DNA of 64,000 nt from Aquilutibacter rugosus (GCF_036541335.1 NZ_JAZHBO010000002.1:558001-622000), one strand, 5' to 3'; shown: positions 45,328-54,769, numbered from the stretch's first letter. The notes: generated by a model from the letters alone, not told the origin. Numbers and translations are program-made.

Positions 45328-46938
45328 TCAGTCACTGCCGCCTGTCGGGCCGGCTTCTTCATCGGCCAAGCTAGCATAAATGGTGCCGGGGGGCGCCAAT
45401 CGCGAGAAATAGGTATGCACGCCATCGAGTACTGCACCTGCAATACGACGCTGGAAGGCCGGATCGAGCAGACGCTGTTCTTCGTCGGGGTTCGAAATAA
45501 ACGCTGTTTCGACCAGCATGGACGGCATGTCCGAACCGCGCAACACCGCAAAGTTGGCCTTCTCGACGTTGTACTTATGAATGTTGCCCACGCGCTTCAG
45601 ACCGGCCAGCACATTGTTGGCTGCATCCTCGGAGGCGCGCATGTGACCCGATTGCGTCAGGTCAATCAGAACATTGGCCAAGCTGTTGCTGGCTTGCGCG
45701 AGTTTGACACCGCCCATCATGTCCGCAGCGTTTTCCTTGTCGGCCAGCCACCGGGCACGCTGCGAAGAAGCACCGCGCGTCGACAGCACGTAGACCGACG
45801 ACCCGTCGGCCCGGCGATTTTCGGCCGCATCGGCGTGAATCGACACAAAGATGTCGGCCCCGGCGCGACGTGCGATACGCGGACGATCCGGCAGCTCAAC
45901 AAAAAAATCACTATCGCGAGTCAGCACAGCGCGCATGCCGGGCGTCGCATTCACCTGACGTGCCAGTTCACGGGCGATCTGCAAGGTCACATCTTTTTCG
46001 CGCGTGCCGTTCAGACCTCGGGCACCCGGATCCTGACCGCCATGGCCGGCATCAATGGCCACAACCAATTTACGCTCACCGCGATTCAGACGTTCTCCGC
46101 GCAATTCGGAAACACTTTGCACGGCACCTGCAGCGGAGGTGGGACGCGTAACCGCGGCCGGTGCCGGCGTAGAACGCGGGGGATTCACAGCGACGCCGGC
46201 CTTCAGCGCCGCAGCACCCTTGGCCGTCAGCGCCGTCGGGACACCGGTAGCGCGACGCGTTGGCACACCCGTAGCGATCGTCACGGCAGAATTACTCGAG
46301 GCGCCGTTGAGCAGCGCTTGCGGCTGCGACATGGCAGCGGCCGGCATCACCTTGGGTTCGGCAGATGCGACAGCGGTGCCACTAGACGATGGCCCCGCCA
46401 AATCAGAGATCAGTGCATTGAGATCACGATCACGTGCGGTATCGGCGACAGGCGCCGAGGTCACTTCGACCTTGGTGGGCAGGCTTGCTGCCGAGGAAAC
46501 GGATGCGGGCTTGGGAACGGTCACGGCAGCGACTTGCGCGCCTTGGCCCGGGAAGGTCAGCACCAGGCGGCGTTGACCGCCCACGGTTTCGATCTTGGAG
46601 CGGACACGGGACGCGGTGCCCTGGAGATCCAGCACCACACGCGAACCGGTATCGGTGACGCCGGTACGAATACCGGAGACCCACCCGCCGGGAACCAATG
46701 CGGCTTTGGCGGGAATGTCGGTATCGGTCAGATCCACCACCAGACGGTTGGGGTTAGCCAACTTGAGAATCTGATACTGGGTAGTGGCGTCTAAGTCGAG
46801 AATCGTACGGGTTCCGGTGGCGTCAACCGTGGTCCGGACGCCTCCCAACTCACTCGCTGCAGCCAAGTTCCAGGCCAAGGCACCGATCAAGGCGGCGCCC
46901 ATGGCTACTTTTTGGACAGTGATCGCTTTTACGCGCAT
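45328..46938 (-). CDS. N-acetylmuramoyl-L-alanine amidase (AmiC/AmiB type)
   Basis: This zinc amidase splits peptidoglycan during daughter-cell separation. The 536-residue product has a signal peptide, an N-terminal AMIN domain (about 35-130, peptidoglycan targeting) and a long Ala/Thr/Val-rich linker (about 150-280). The Amidase_3 domain has the zinc-site motifs VVAIDAGHGGQDPGARG and VSIHADAAENRRADG and the catalytic Glu in LVETAFISNPDEE. There is no LysM at the C terminus. I chose the ATG at 46938, which gives a short n-region before the hydrophobic core; an ATG at 46947 would add three residues. It lies between tsaE and mutL. Confidence 0.94.
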   Translation of the reverse strand: MRVKAITVQKVAMGAALIGALAWNLAAASELGGVRTTVDATGTRTILDLDATTQYQILKLANPNRLVVDLTDTDIPAKAALVPGGWVSGIRTGVTDTGSRVVLDLQGTASRVRSKIETVGGQRRLVLTFPGQGAQVAAVTVPKPASVSSAASLPTKVEVTSAPVADTARDRDLNALISDLAGPSSSGTAVASAEPKVMPAAAMSQPQALLNGASSNSAVTIATGVPTRRATGVPTALTAKGAAALKAGVAVNPPRSTPAPAAVTRPTSAAGAVQSVSELRGERLNRGERKLVVAIDAGHGGQDPGARGLNGTREKDVTLQIARELARQVNATPGMRAVLTRDSDFFVELPDRPRIARRAGADIFVSIHADAAENRRADGSSVYVLSTRGASSQRARWLADKENAADMMGGVKLAQASNSLANVLIDLTQSGHMRASEDAANNVLAGLKRVGNIHKYNVEKANFAVLRGSDMPSMLVETAFISNPDEEQRLLDPAFQRRIAGAVLDGVHTYFSRLAPPGTIYASLADEEAGPTGGSD

Positions 46939-47043
46939 GGCTACCATTCTCAACTGAATCTGAATCGGGGTGGAGTTACGGGAACCATTTTCCTTTAACT
47001 TTCCGCAACTTGCCAAGTTTTTTTAATTCTAGTTCAGACAGTT

Positions 47044-47538
47044 TTAATGGAATTCTTCTGCAAGTTTCGTGATGAGATCCACAGTTTTGTCATTTGTTGC
47101 ATTTATTAGCGCTTCGCGCGCCCCGCCAGGCGTCTGAATAAGACGAATGCGCAAGTCTGGCGGGATTAGCTCCGCCCGCCCCCGTTCCGGCCATTCGATC
47201 AGCCACAGACGAACCGACGCCTCGTCGAGTCCGAGATAATCGAGCTCTTCCGGGTCGGCAATGCGGTACAGATCCAGATGCCAGGCCTCGGCACCGCCTT
47301 CGAGCGGATATCGCTCGACCAAGGTGTAGGTCGGGCTCTTAATGGGTCCGGCAACGCCAAGAGCACGCAGACAGGCTCTAGCCAAGGTGCTCTTGCCGGC
47401 GCCCAAATCGCCTTCGAGCCAAATGCGCAAAGGTTCCGAAGGCCGTTCCGCCAGCTGCGCCGCGATCGCCCGGCCCAGGCGCTGGGTAGCCGATTCATCG
47501 GGAAGTTGCAGTCGGACGGGGGCGTGGGCAGATGTCAT
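47044..47538 (-). CDS. tsaE: tRNA threonylcarbamoyladenosine biosynthesis ATPase TsaE
   Basis: TsaE is the ATPase that works with TsaB and TsaD to make t6A37 in ANN-decoding tRNAs. The product has Walker A EGDLGAGKSTLAR, the conserved SPTYTLVERY and the HLDLYRIADPEELDYLG motif, and the WPERG segment. Two starts are possible: ATG at 47547 or at 47538. I took the second because the divergent gene would otherwise start only 9 bp away. It heads the tsaE-amidase-mutL-GumN unit, as in many gammaproteobacteria. Confidence 0.94.
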   Translation of the reverse strand: MTSAHAPVRLQLPDESATQRLGRAIAAQLAERPSEPLRIWLEGDLGAGKSTLARACLRALGVAGPIKSPTYTLVERYPLEGGAEAWHLDLYRIADPEELDYLGLDEASVRLWLIEWPERGRAELIPPDLRIRLIQTPGGAREALINATNDKTVDLITKLAEEFH

Positions 47539-47591
47539 CCCATGCATGATAATGAATGCCCTATGGACTGCCTAGCAGAATCGAATCAACC

Positions 47592-48677
47592 GTGACGGAA
47601 TCACTGCCACTGCGCGAGCGCATCGAACAGCTGGCCCGCGAGGCCGGCTTTACTCATTTCGGCGTCACGGATATCGCCGTCGAGACTGATGCCGGCCATC
47701 TGCGTGACTGGCTCGAGCGGTCCTATCACGGCGACATGGAATGGATGGAGCGTCATGCACAGCTGCGCTCCGATCCCGATGCACTGCTACCGGGCACCGT
47801 CAGTGTTATCTCCGTCGGTTTGGATTACGGTCGTCGCGATGACGATGAAGCATGGCAGACCCTGGCCGACGGGCATCGCGCCTATGTGGCGCGCTATGCG
47901 CTGGGACGTGACTACCACAAGCTCATGCGCAATCGCCTGCAGCGTTTGAGCGAGCGGATCGCAGAGCTGATCGGACCGTTTGGATTTCGTGTTTTTGTTG
48001 ATAGTGCGCCCGTGCTGGAACGCGCGCTCGCACGCAATGCAGGACTCGGCTGGATCGGCAAGCATACCTGCCTGATTGACCGCAATGGCGGCTCGTGGTT
48101 TTTCCTCGGCGAGATCTTTCTCGATGCGCCCCTGCCCGCCGATCCGCCTGCAACGGCGCATTGCGGCACGTGCACGCGCTGTATTGATGTGTGCCCTACG
48201 CAAGCCATCATCGCACCGTACCGACTCGATGCACGCCGCTGCATTTCGTACCTGACGATTGAGCACGAAGGCAGTATCCCCACTGAATTCCGCCGCGCAA
48301 TCGGCAACCGCATTTTCGGCTGCGATGACTGCCAGCTGGTGTGCCCCTGGAATAAGTTCGCCCAGCGCACCGAGGTTCCGGACTTTGCGGCCCGCAATGC
48401 CTTAGACACTGCCGACCTGCGCTCCCTGTTTGCGTGGACCGAAAAAGAGTTTCTTACGCGAACGGAAGGTAGCACCATTCGTAGAAGCGGCTACCGGCGC
48501 TGGCGTCGCAACCTGGCCATTGCGCTGGGCAATGCGCCAACTGATGAAACGCAAACCGATGCGCTACTGCACGCGCATGCAAACGACAGTGATGAGATCG
48601 TGTGCGAGGCTGTGCAATGGGCCATCGCCGAACGTCAGCTTAGACGTTCCGAATCGAACTCACTAAGTACGCCGTAA
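47592..48677 (+). CDS. queG: Epoxyqueuosine reductase QueG
   Basis: QueG uses cobalamin and two [4Fe-4S] clusters for the last step of queuosine synthesis in tRNA. The product has DUF1730 at the N terminus (YHGDMEWMERHAQLRSDP), the cluster motifs CGTCTRCIDVCP and CDDCQLVCPWNKF and the C-terminal HEAT-like region. The frame is open to an ATG at 47556, but that start would sit almost on top of the tsaE start. The GTG at 47592 gives MTESLPLRERIEQLAREAGF, so I prefer it; this choice is uncertain. Its last 38 bp overlap the 3' end of pgi on the other strand. Confidence 0.95.
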   Translation: MTESLPLRERIEQLAREAGFTHFGVTDIAVETDAGHLRDWLERSYHGDMEWMERHAQLRSDPDALLPGTVSVISVGLDYGRRDDDEAWQTLADGHRAYVARYALGRDYHKLMRNRLQRLSERIAELIGPFGFRVFVDSAPVLERALARNAGLGWIGKHTCLIDRNGGSWFFLGEIFLDAPLPADPPATAHCGTCTRCIDVCPTQAIIAPYRLDARRCISYLTIEHEGSIPTEFRRAIGNRIFGCDDCQLVCPWNKFAQRTEVPDFAARNALDTADLRSLFAWTEKEFLTRTEGSTIRRSGYRRWRRNLAIALGNAPTDETQTDALLHAHANDSDEIVCEAVQWAIAERQLRRSESNSLSTP

Positions 48678-50142
48678 CCGGATCGCTCGACTCCGTTTCA
48701 CCGCGCAGTGCCGGCAACATGCCGTTAGCCAAGCGCTTGCCGAGCTCAACACCGAACTGATCGAACGGGTTGATATTCCACGCGACCGACTGCAGGTAGA
48801 CGCTGTGCTCGTACAGTGCAATCAGTGCACCTAGCGTACCGGGCGTCAGTGACGGCAAACGGATGACGGTGTTCGGACGATTACCCGCGTAATTGCGATG
48901 CAGATCGGTGCTGGCCTGACCGTTTGCAAAGGCTTCGGATTGCGCTAACAGGTTGGACAGTAGCGCCAGATGATTGGTCGCGTAATTGTGAGCCGGCTTG
49001 AGCACGCCGATCAGATCCATTGATTCGACTTGCGTACCCTGATGCAGGGCCTGGAAGAAGCTATGCTGCGAGTCCGTACCCGCACCGCCCCACCACACCG
49101 GAACGGTTTGGCCGACGACCGGCGAACCGTCAAGCTGCGCCGACTTGCCCAAGCTTTCCATCACCAGCTGTTGCAGATACGGCGGAAACAGTTTGAGCCG
49201 TTCGTCATAAGGCAATACCGCGTGCGAGCACAGGCCCAACACGCCACGATTGTAGACCGCCGTCAGCGCATGCCAATACGTCAGATTGGAACGCGGCTCG
49301 GATTCGAGCGCGTGCTTGTCCATAGCCGCGGCGCCTTCGAGCAGCTGATCAAATCCATCGGGACCGATCGCCAGCAGTACCGGCAAGCCAACGGCAGACC
49401 ACATCGAATACCGGCCACCGACCCAATCCCACATCGGCAGAACGCGCTCGGAGGCAATGCCAAATCGTTCGGCAGCACCACTGGCGTTGGTCGTAATGGC
49501 AAAGGTGCGCTCGGGCGCCTGCAACCACGCACAGGCAATCTCGCCATTGAGCAAGGTTTCCTGCGTCGTAAAGGTTTTCGAGATCAGCAGGATGGCGGTG
49601 CGCGCAGGGTCCAGCGTCGGTAGTAGACGGCCCATTGCAGCGCCATCGACATTGGACACAAAGTGCACGCGAAAGCGCCGATCGGCCTGCTCTGCCGCCA
49701 GCGCATCGACCGCTAAACGCGGACCCAAGTCCGAGCCGCCGATACCGATACTGACGATATCCGTGACGTCGCTGCCGGCCAGCTGTTCGTACAGGGCGCG
49801 CATCTGCACGCGAGCCTGCTGCGCCTGAGCGAAGGCCGCATCAGCGACCTTGGTATGCACGGGTTGACCACGCAAAGCCGTATGCAAAGCGGCGCGCTGC
49901 TCGGTCGGGTTGACAATCTCACCACCCATTTGCCGCTGCAGAGCCGCACCGAAATTGTAGGATGCGGCCAGTGCAAACAATTGATCGACGGCCGCATCGT
50001 CGTAGCGTTGGCGCGAGAAATTGGCAGCCAGGCCGCACGGACCGGCGATATCAAAACGTGCAGCGCGGGTCGGGTCCGCATGATTGAGCTCCGCAACGGA
50101 GCTGGCGGGGCGCGCAATGGCTACCGGACTCTGATCGGACAT
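48640..50142 (-). CDS. pgi: Glucose-6-phosphate isomerase
   Basis: Pgi interconverts glucose 6-phosphate and fructose 6-phosphate. The 500-residue product has the family segments VSIGIGGSDLGPRL, LISKTFTTQETL, WVGGRYSMWSAVGLP, GNYAGNRP-type substrate loops (HRNYAGNRPNTVI) and the C-terminal FDQFGVELGKRLA. It is shorter than E. coli Pgi (549). It lies at the end of the pcnB-folK-panBCD-pgi run, 24 bp after panD. Its stop lies inside the opposing queG gene. Confidence 0.97.
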   Translation of the reverse strand: MSDQSPVAIARPASSVAELNHADPTRAARFDIAGPCGLAANFSRQRYDDAAVDQLFALAASYNFGAALQRQMGGEIVNPTEQRAALHTALRGQPVHTKVADAAFAQAQQARVQMRALYEQLAGSDVTDIVSIGIGGSDLGPRLAVDALAAEQADRRFRVHFVSNVDGAAMGRLLPTLDPARTAILLISKTFTTQETLLNGEIACAWLQAPERTFAITTNASGAAERFGIASERVLPMWDWVGGRYSMWSAVGLPVLLAIGPDGFDQLLEGAAAMDKHALESEPRSNLTYWHALTAVYNRGVLGLCSHAVLPYDERLKLFPPYLQQLVMESLGKSAQLDGSPVVGQTVPVWWGGAGTDSQHSFFQALHQGTQVESMDLIGVLKPAHNYATNHLALLSNLLAQSEAFANGQASTDLHRNYAGNRPNTVIRLPSLTPGTLGALIALYEHSVYLQSVAWNINPFDQFGVELGKRLANGMLPALRGETESSDPVTAYLVSSIRNV

Positions 50143-50166
50143 GCGGGTTCCCTCCCGGGTAGAAAA

Positions 50167-50550
50167 TTACTGAGCGCGCTGTTCGCTGATCGAATGATTG
50201 GTGTGGGTCAGACCGTTCTTGCGGTCCACGTACACCAAGGTCGGCGTGTAGGTCTTGGCTTCGGTCTCATCGCATTGACCGTACGCACAGATGATCACCA
50301 GATCACCTGGCTTTGCACAATGTGCGGCAGCGCCGTTAACCGAGATGATGCCCGAACCCTCTTCGGCCCGAATGGCATAGGTCGAAAACCGATGACCCGA
50401 GTTGATGTTGTAGATGTGCACCATCTCGTTCTCGAGAATGCCGCTGATCTCAAGCAGACGCGAGTCGATCGCACACGAGCCCTCGTAATGCAGCTCGGCG
50501 TGGGTCACGGTGGCACGGTGAATCTTGGCTTTGAGTAGGGTCAGTTGCAT
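50167..50550 (-). CDS. panD: Aspartate 1-decarboxylase proenzyme
   Basis: PanD makes beta-alanine from aspartate for pantothenate. The 127-residue proenzyme has the self-cleavage site between G24 and S25 (HYEGSCAID), which yields the pyruvoyl cofactor. The lysine and tyrosine regions (LLKAKIHRATVT and INSGHRFSTYAI) are also present. It follows panC by 6 bp. Confidence 0.98.
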   Translation of the reverse strand: MQLTLLKAKIHRATVTHAELHYEGSCAIDSRLLEISGILENEMVHIYNINSGHRFSTYAIRAEEGSGIISVNGAAAHCAKPGDLVIICAYGQCDETEAKTYTPTLVYVDRKNGLTHTNHSISEQRAQ

Positions 50551-50556
50551 GATGCT

Positions 50557-51411
50557 TTACAGAGTGAATTCGGAATTATCAATCAGGCGGGTTGTACCCA
50601 GACGGACCGCAATCAGCGCAACAACGGATTGGCCGGCGGCAACACTTGCCACCTCGGTCAGGTCCGGCTGGCGCACCACGGCGTAATCCACGTCAAACCC
50701 GGCTTGCTGCAGGCATTTTACCGCATTGTCCTGAACCGCCTCGATCGACTCCCCGGCCCGCAGGCCCTGCTCCATCGTCTGCAGCATCTGAGAAATCAGA
50801 GTCGCCGTACTACGTTGCTCGGCGCTGAGGTACTGGTTGCGCGAGCTCAGTGCCAAACCGCTGTCTTCGCGACGCGTCGGCGCACCGATGATTTCAATCG
50901 GCATGGCCAGATCACGGACCATGGCACGAATCACCGCCAACTGCTGGTAATCCTTACGTCCGAAGATCGCCACGTCCGGCCGGACCTGATTGAACAGGCG
51001 ACACACGACGGTGGCCACGCCATCGAAATGACCGGGGCGATGGGCGCCATCCAGCGTTTCGGTAATCACGGGCACGCGCATCTGCACGGCACGCTCAACG
51101 CCCATGGGGTACATGGTCGCTACGTTGGGCATCCAGACTGCATCGCAGCCGGCAGCGCTCAGACCCTGCACATCGGCATCGGGCGTACGCGGATAGCGAT
51201 CAAAGTCCTCGTTCGGACCGAACTGCGTCGGGTTCACAAAGATCGAAGCGACCACAAAATCCGCATTTTGCCGCGCCAGCTCAATCAGCGAGAAATGGCC
51301 GGCATGTAGATTGCCCATGGTCGGCACGAAGGCCACCCGTTGGCCGCGCGCTTTCACAGCGCCGACAGCCTCACGCAGGGCCGACAATTCACGGATTTCT
51401 GTGATGCTCAT
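50557..51411 (-). CDS. panC: Pantothenate synthetase
   Basis: PanC joins pantoate and beta-alanine with ATP. The 284-residue product has the HIGH-like ATP motif PTMGNLHAGH (30-39), the pantoate site IFVNPTQFGPNEDFDRYPRT and the KMSKS-like LALSSRNQYL. Its start overlaps the panB stop by 4 bp, so the three pathway genes panB, panC and panD lie in line. Confidence 0.98.
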   Translation of the reverse strand: MSITEIRELSALREAVGAVKARGQRVAFVPTMGNLHAGHFSLIELARQNADFVVASIFVNPTQFGPNEDFDRYPRTPDADVQGLSAAGCDAVWMPNVATMYPMGVERAVQMRVPVITETLDGAHRPGHFDGVATVVCRLFNQVRPDVAIFGRKDYQQLAVIRAMVRDLAMPIEIIGAPTRREDSGLALSSRNQYLSAEQRSTATLISQMLQTMEQGLRAGESIEAVQDNAVKCLQQAGFDVDYAVVRQPDLTEVASVAAGQSVVALIAVRLGTTRLIDNSEFTL

Positions 51412-52232
51412 GCGTAGCCATGTTCCGGCGCCGGAAAATCACCGCTTTGCACGGCTTCGATATAGGCGGCAATGGCGCCTTCAATCGAGCCGCCAACAGC
51501 CAGAAAATCCTTAACGAAGCGCGGACGGCGGTGGCCCGAATCCATGCCCAACATGTCATGCAGAACCAGCACCTGGCCATCGCAATCGGGACCGGCGCCG
51601 ATGCCGATTGTCGGGATCTTTAGGGTCCTGGTGATCTCCGCGGCAAGCGCACTGGGCACACACTCCAGCACCAGCATGTCAGCACCGGCCTGCTCCACAT
51701 CCTTAGCCTGTTGCATCAGTGCAGCGGCAGCGGCCTCATCGCGACCTTGCACTTTGTAACCGCCAAAACGCAACACCGACTGCGGCGTCAGACCTAGATG
51801 AGAACAAATGGGAATCTCGCGCTCGCTGAGATAGCGAATGATGTCGCATTTGAAGCCGGCGCCCTCGAGTTTGATCATCTTGGCTCCGGCCTGCAGGAAC
51901 CGCGTCGATGCCTGCAATGCGCGGTCCGGATCGGCATCGGCCTGGAACGGCAGATCCGCGACGATCAGAGAGTTGAAGGCCGCCTTGGCGACACAGGCCG
52001 TGTGGTATTCGATCTGATCCACCGTCACCGGCAAGGTGCTGTCATGACCCTGCATGACCATTCCCAACGAATCACCGATCAGGATCAGATCCAGACCGGC
52101 CCGATCCATAGCGCGTCCGAAGCTGGCATCGTAGGCGGTCAGCATGGTTAGCTTGCGGCCCTTGTGCTTGGCTTCAGCCAGCATGGGAACCGTCCACGGG
52201 CGGCGCGTTGCCGCTTGTTGTTCAGTGTCCAT
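51408..52232 (-). CDS. panB: 3-methyl-2-oxobutanoate hydroxymethyltransferase
   Basis: PanB makes ketopantoate from alpha-ketoisovalerate and methylene-THF. The 274-residue TIM barrel has KLTMLTAYDASFGRAMD, IGDSLGMVMQGHDSTLPVT with the metal-binding Asp, and LGLTPQSVLRFGGYKVQG. Its ATG lies inside the 3' end of folK (11-bp overlap). PanB needs a folate cofactor, so the folK neighbour makes functional sense. Confidence 0.98.
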   Translation of the reverse strand: MDTEQQAATRRPWTVPMLAEAKHKGRKLTMLTAYDASFGRAMDRAGLDLILIGDSLGMVMQGHDSTLPVTVDQIEYHTACVAKAAFNSLIVADLPFQADADPDRALQASTRFLQAGAKMIKLEGAGFKCDIIRYLSEREIPICSHLGLTPQSVLRFGGYKVQGRDEAAAAALMQQAKDVEQAGADMLVLECVPSALAAEITRTLKIPTIGIGAGPDCDGQVLVLHDMLGMDSGHRRPRFVKDFLAVGGSIEGAIAAYIEAVQSGDFPAPEHGYA

Positions 52233-52749
52233 CGGTCTCCAAAATACCCGAAATTGAAAGGTCTTGCGTCTGCCATTGTCCGCCGATACGGGTGACGGAA
52301 TCGTGACCGGGGATCACAATTTCAGGTGCGATCTCCAGCAGCGGCACCATTACGAAGGCACGCTCGGTCATACGCGGGTGCGGGACCTGCAGCGTTTCAG
52401 TATGAATTTGTTCGCTACCGTACAACAGTAGATCCAGATCCAGAGTTCGCGGTCCCCAGCGCGTCTCCTGCTCGCGATCACGGCCATGAATCCGCTCCAG
52501 ATCAAGCATGCGGGAATGCAAGGACTCGGGCTTCAACTGTGTCAGCAGCGCAACTACAGCATTCAGGTAATCGTCTTGCTCTACGCCACCCCATGGCGGG
52601 GTTCGGTACACAGAGGAGACGCCGATGACGGAGCTCAGCGGCCACACGCGCATCTGCGCGAGAGCCTGCACAAATGTGCTGCGCACATCGCCCACATTGC
52701 CGCCCAAGCCGATATAGGCTGTGACCGCCGGCGTCGGGTCTGCAGTCAC
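52222..52749 (-). CDS. folK: 2-amino-4-hydroxy-6-hydroxymethyldihydropteridine pyrophosphokinase
   Basis: FolK transfers pyrophosphate from ATP to hydroxymethyl-dihydropterin in folate synthesis. The 175-residue product has the family motifs YIGLGGNVGDVRSTF, SSVYRTPPWGG with YLNAVVALLT, and WGPRTLDLDLLLYG with the metal-binding aspartates. HPRMTERAFVMVPL is also present. It starts 3 bp after the pcnB stop, the pcnB-folK order known from E. coli. Confidence 0.97.
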   Translation of the reverse strand: MTADPTPAVTAYIGLGGNVGDVRSTFVQALAQMRVWPLSSVIGVSSVYRTPPWGGVEQDDYLNAVVALLTQLKPESLHSRMLDLERIHGRDREQETRWGPRTLDLDLLLYGSEQIHTETLQVPHPRMTERAFVMVPLLEIAPEIVIPGHDSVTRIGGQWQTQDLSISGILETDGH

Positions 52750-52752
52750 GCG

Positions 52753-54030
52753 TCAGCGATCCTTGCGCTTGGCTCTCTCGTTGCCGTTGGCCAACATGGC
52801 GTCTAGCGCATCGGCCGGCAGCTGCTGCGCCTGAGTCCAGAAGTCGACATCGGCACGGTGCTCCTCGGAGGCCGAGAGCCGCAACTGCAGGAAATCGTAA
52901 GCCGCACGAAAACGGGGATGTGTCAGCAAGCGCGAGACGCGACGGCGCTGACGAGTGCGCAGGCGCTCCTGCATCAGCCACACCTCCTGCATTGGCAGGG
53001 TGTCGCGGCGGGGAATGGCAACGCGGCTGAGCTGCTGCACCACGACGCGATCCGCAGCTCGACGCTGTGCGTCGGGAACGCCCATGCCGCCGTGCGCGAG
53101 ACGACCGAATTCGAGGCAAAACTCGGGCCACATCAACACTGCAAACAGGAAATACGGTGCGACGCTGTCGCCGTTGCGTACCCGCACATCGGTATTGGCC
53201 AGACCCTGCATCAGCATGCGACGCAGCGAGCCGTTGGCATTGCGGGCCAGTGCCTTGGCCGTACCGGGGAACAGCCAGCGCAGCAGGTCATAACGTTCCA
53301 GGCCCTCAAACGAGGCCACCGCGTGGCCGGCCAGGAACATTTTCTTGGTTTCTTCGTACAGGCGTGCCGGTGACACGTCGGCCAGCAAGGGCGCCAGCTC
53401 GGGAATCGGCGCTGCCGTGTCGGGCTCAATCGTGAAGCCCAGCTTGGCCGCCAGACGCACTGCGCGGAGCATGCGCACCGGATCTTCGCGGTAGCGGGTG
53501 ACCGGGTCGCCGATCAGGCGTAGCACGCGATTGCGAATGTCCTCGAAGCCGTTGACGTCGTCGCGAATCGAGAAATCAGCGATGGAATAGTACAAGGCGT
53601 TAGCCGTGAAATCGCGGCGCCATGCATCGTCATCGACCGTGCCGTAAATGTTGTCACGCACCACGCGGCCATCCTGACCGACATGCCTGTCACCGCTACC
53701 GTCATCCTCGTTGCCGCGGAAGGTGGCGACCTCGATAATGTCGCGGCCGAAGACCACGTGCGCCAGGCGAAAGCGGCGTCCAATCAGCCGGCAGTTACGG
53801 AACAGATGCTTGACCTGTTCCGGCGTGGCGTTGCACGCAATATCGAAATCCTTGGGGTGTCCGTCCACCAGCAGATCGCGGACGGCGCCACCGACGAGGT
53901 ACGCCTCGTAGCCTGCGTTGTGCAGCTTGTACAGCACCTTTAAGGCATTGGCACTGATCTCGCGACGCGACACATTGTGCGCGTCACGCGGAATAATCAG
54001 GGGTTCGGCGTCATGGCGGTGCGTGGGCAT
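52753..54030 (-). CDS. pcnB: Poly(A) polymerase I
   Basis: PcnB adds poly(A) tails that promote RNA decay. The 425-residue product has the nucleotidyltransferase head with GGAVRDLLVDGHPKDFDIAC (metal-binding DFD). The PcnB-specific segments NCRLIGRRFRLAHVVFG and RRDFTANALYYSI follow, and then the helical arm. CCA-adding enzymes share the head, but the N-terminal IPRDAHNVSRREISANALKV identifies PcnB. No clear ribosome-binding site precedes the ATG at 54030. It starts the pcnB-folK-pan-pgi run. Confidence 0.96.
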   Translation of the reverse strand: MPTHRHDAEPLIIPRDAHNVSRREISANALKVLYKLHNAGYEAYLVGGAVRDLLVDGHPKDFDIACNATPEQVKHLFRNCRLIGRRFRLAHVVFGRDIIEVATFRGNEDDGSGDRHVGQDGRVVRDNIYGTVDDDAWRRDFTANALYYSIADFSIRDDVNGFEDIRNRVLRLIGDPVTRYREDPVRMLRAVRLAAKLGFTIEPDTAAPIPELAPLLADVSPARLYEETKKMFLAGHAVASFEGLERYDLLRWLFPGTAKALARNANGSLRRMLMQGLANTDVRVRNGDSVAPYFLFAVLMWPEFCLEFGRLAHGGMGVPDAQRRAADRVVVQQLSRVAIPRRDTLPMQEVWLMQERLRTRQRRRVSRLLTHPRFRAAYDFLQLRLSASEEHRADVDFWTQAQQLPADALDAMLANGNERAKRKDR

Positions 54031-54077
54031 TGCGATATACTAACATTTTGCTCCGCGCACCCTAACGATCACCGCCC

Positions 54078-54401
54078 ATGCCATTCGTCGTCACCGAAAA
54101 CTGCATCAAATGTAAGTACACCGACTGTGTCGAGGTGTGCCCGGTCGATTGCTTCCATGAAGGCCCCAACTTCCTGGTGATCGACCCGGATGAGTGCATC
54201 GACTGCACCCTGTGCGAGCCGGAGTGCCCGGCCAATGCCATCTATCCCGAGTTCGATGTGCCGGCCGGTCAGGAACACTTCGTGCAGCTGAATGCCGATC
54301 TGTCTAAAGATTGGCCTGTTCTGACCGTGCGCAAAGACCCCTTACCTGATGCTGCCGAGTGGGATGGCAAGCCTGACAAGCTGCCCTTGCTCCAGCGCTG
54401 A
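54078..54401 (+). CDS. fdxA: Seven-iron ferredoxin FdxA
   Basis: This is a small electron carrier of the Azotobacter FdI type with one [3Fe-4S] and one [4Fe-4S] cluster. The 107-residue product has cysteines at 9, 12, 17, 21 and 25 and at 40, 43, 46 and 50. The FdI spacing is kept (CxxxxxxxCxxxCP and CIDCTLCEPECP). A TATACT -10-like sequence is at 54036-54041. It is divergent from pcnB and 21 bp upstream of the Dabb gene. Confidence 0.95.
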   Translation: MPFVVTENCIKCKYTDCVEVCPVDCFHEGPNFLVIDPDECIDCTLCEPECPANAIYPEFDVPAGQEHFVQLNADLSKDWPVLTVRKDPLPDAAEWDGKPDKLPLLQR

Positions 54402-54422
54402 GCCCTTGTCTGAGTTCGTCCT

Positions 54423-54722
54423 ATGATTCGTCACATCGTCTTCTTTAACGTCACCGACCCGTCGCGCCTTGATGCGGTGGTCGAGGGCCTGAGCATCCTC
54501 AAGGATATCCCGCACGCTGACCGTCTTGAGGTCGTGCGCAACACCAAAGTGGACCCGTGGTCCGATGAAGTGGATATCGTGGTGTACGGTGAGTTTCGCG
54601 ATCACGAAGCGCTGGCTGCATACAAGGCGCATCCGCTCTATTCGGAGAGCGTGGCCCGTGTCCGGCCGCTGCGCGAGATGCGCATCTCGGCCGATATTGA
54701 TGTCGGCAACCCGAACGTGTAA
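54423..54722 (+). CDS. Dabb (stress-responsive alpha/beta barrel) domain protein
   Basis: The 99-residue product is a dimeric ferredoxin-like barrel of the Dabb family. It begins MIRHIVFFNVTDPSRLDAVV and contains DIVVYGEFRDHEALAAYKAH with the typical HP following. Substrates in this family are mostly unknown. It is 21 bp after fdxA and is probably cotranscribed with it. Confidence 0.88.
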   Translation: MIRHIVFFNVTDPSRLDAVVEGLSILKDIPHADRLEVVRNTKVDPWSDEVDIVVYGEFRDHEALAAYKAHPLYSESVARVRPLREMRISADIDVGNPNV

Positions 54723-54725
54723 ATA

Positions 54726-54754
54726 AAAACGCCGGCTTAGTTGCCGGCGTTCTT
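54726..54754. terminator. Bidirectional intrinsic terminator
   Basis: The stem CGCCGGC/GCCGGCG with loop TTAGTT lies between the convergent Dabb and lipoprotein genes. On the minus strand it is followed by UUUUUAUUU, a good U tract. On the plus strand the tract is only UUCUUG, so it should stop the dapA-lipoprotein transcript best. Confidence 0.8.
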
Positions 54755-54769
54755 GTATCCCATCGCGAT

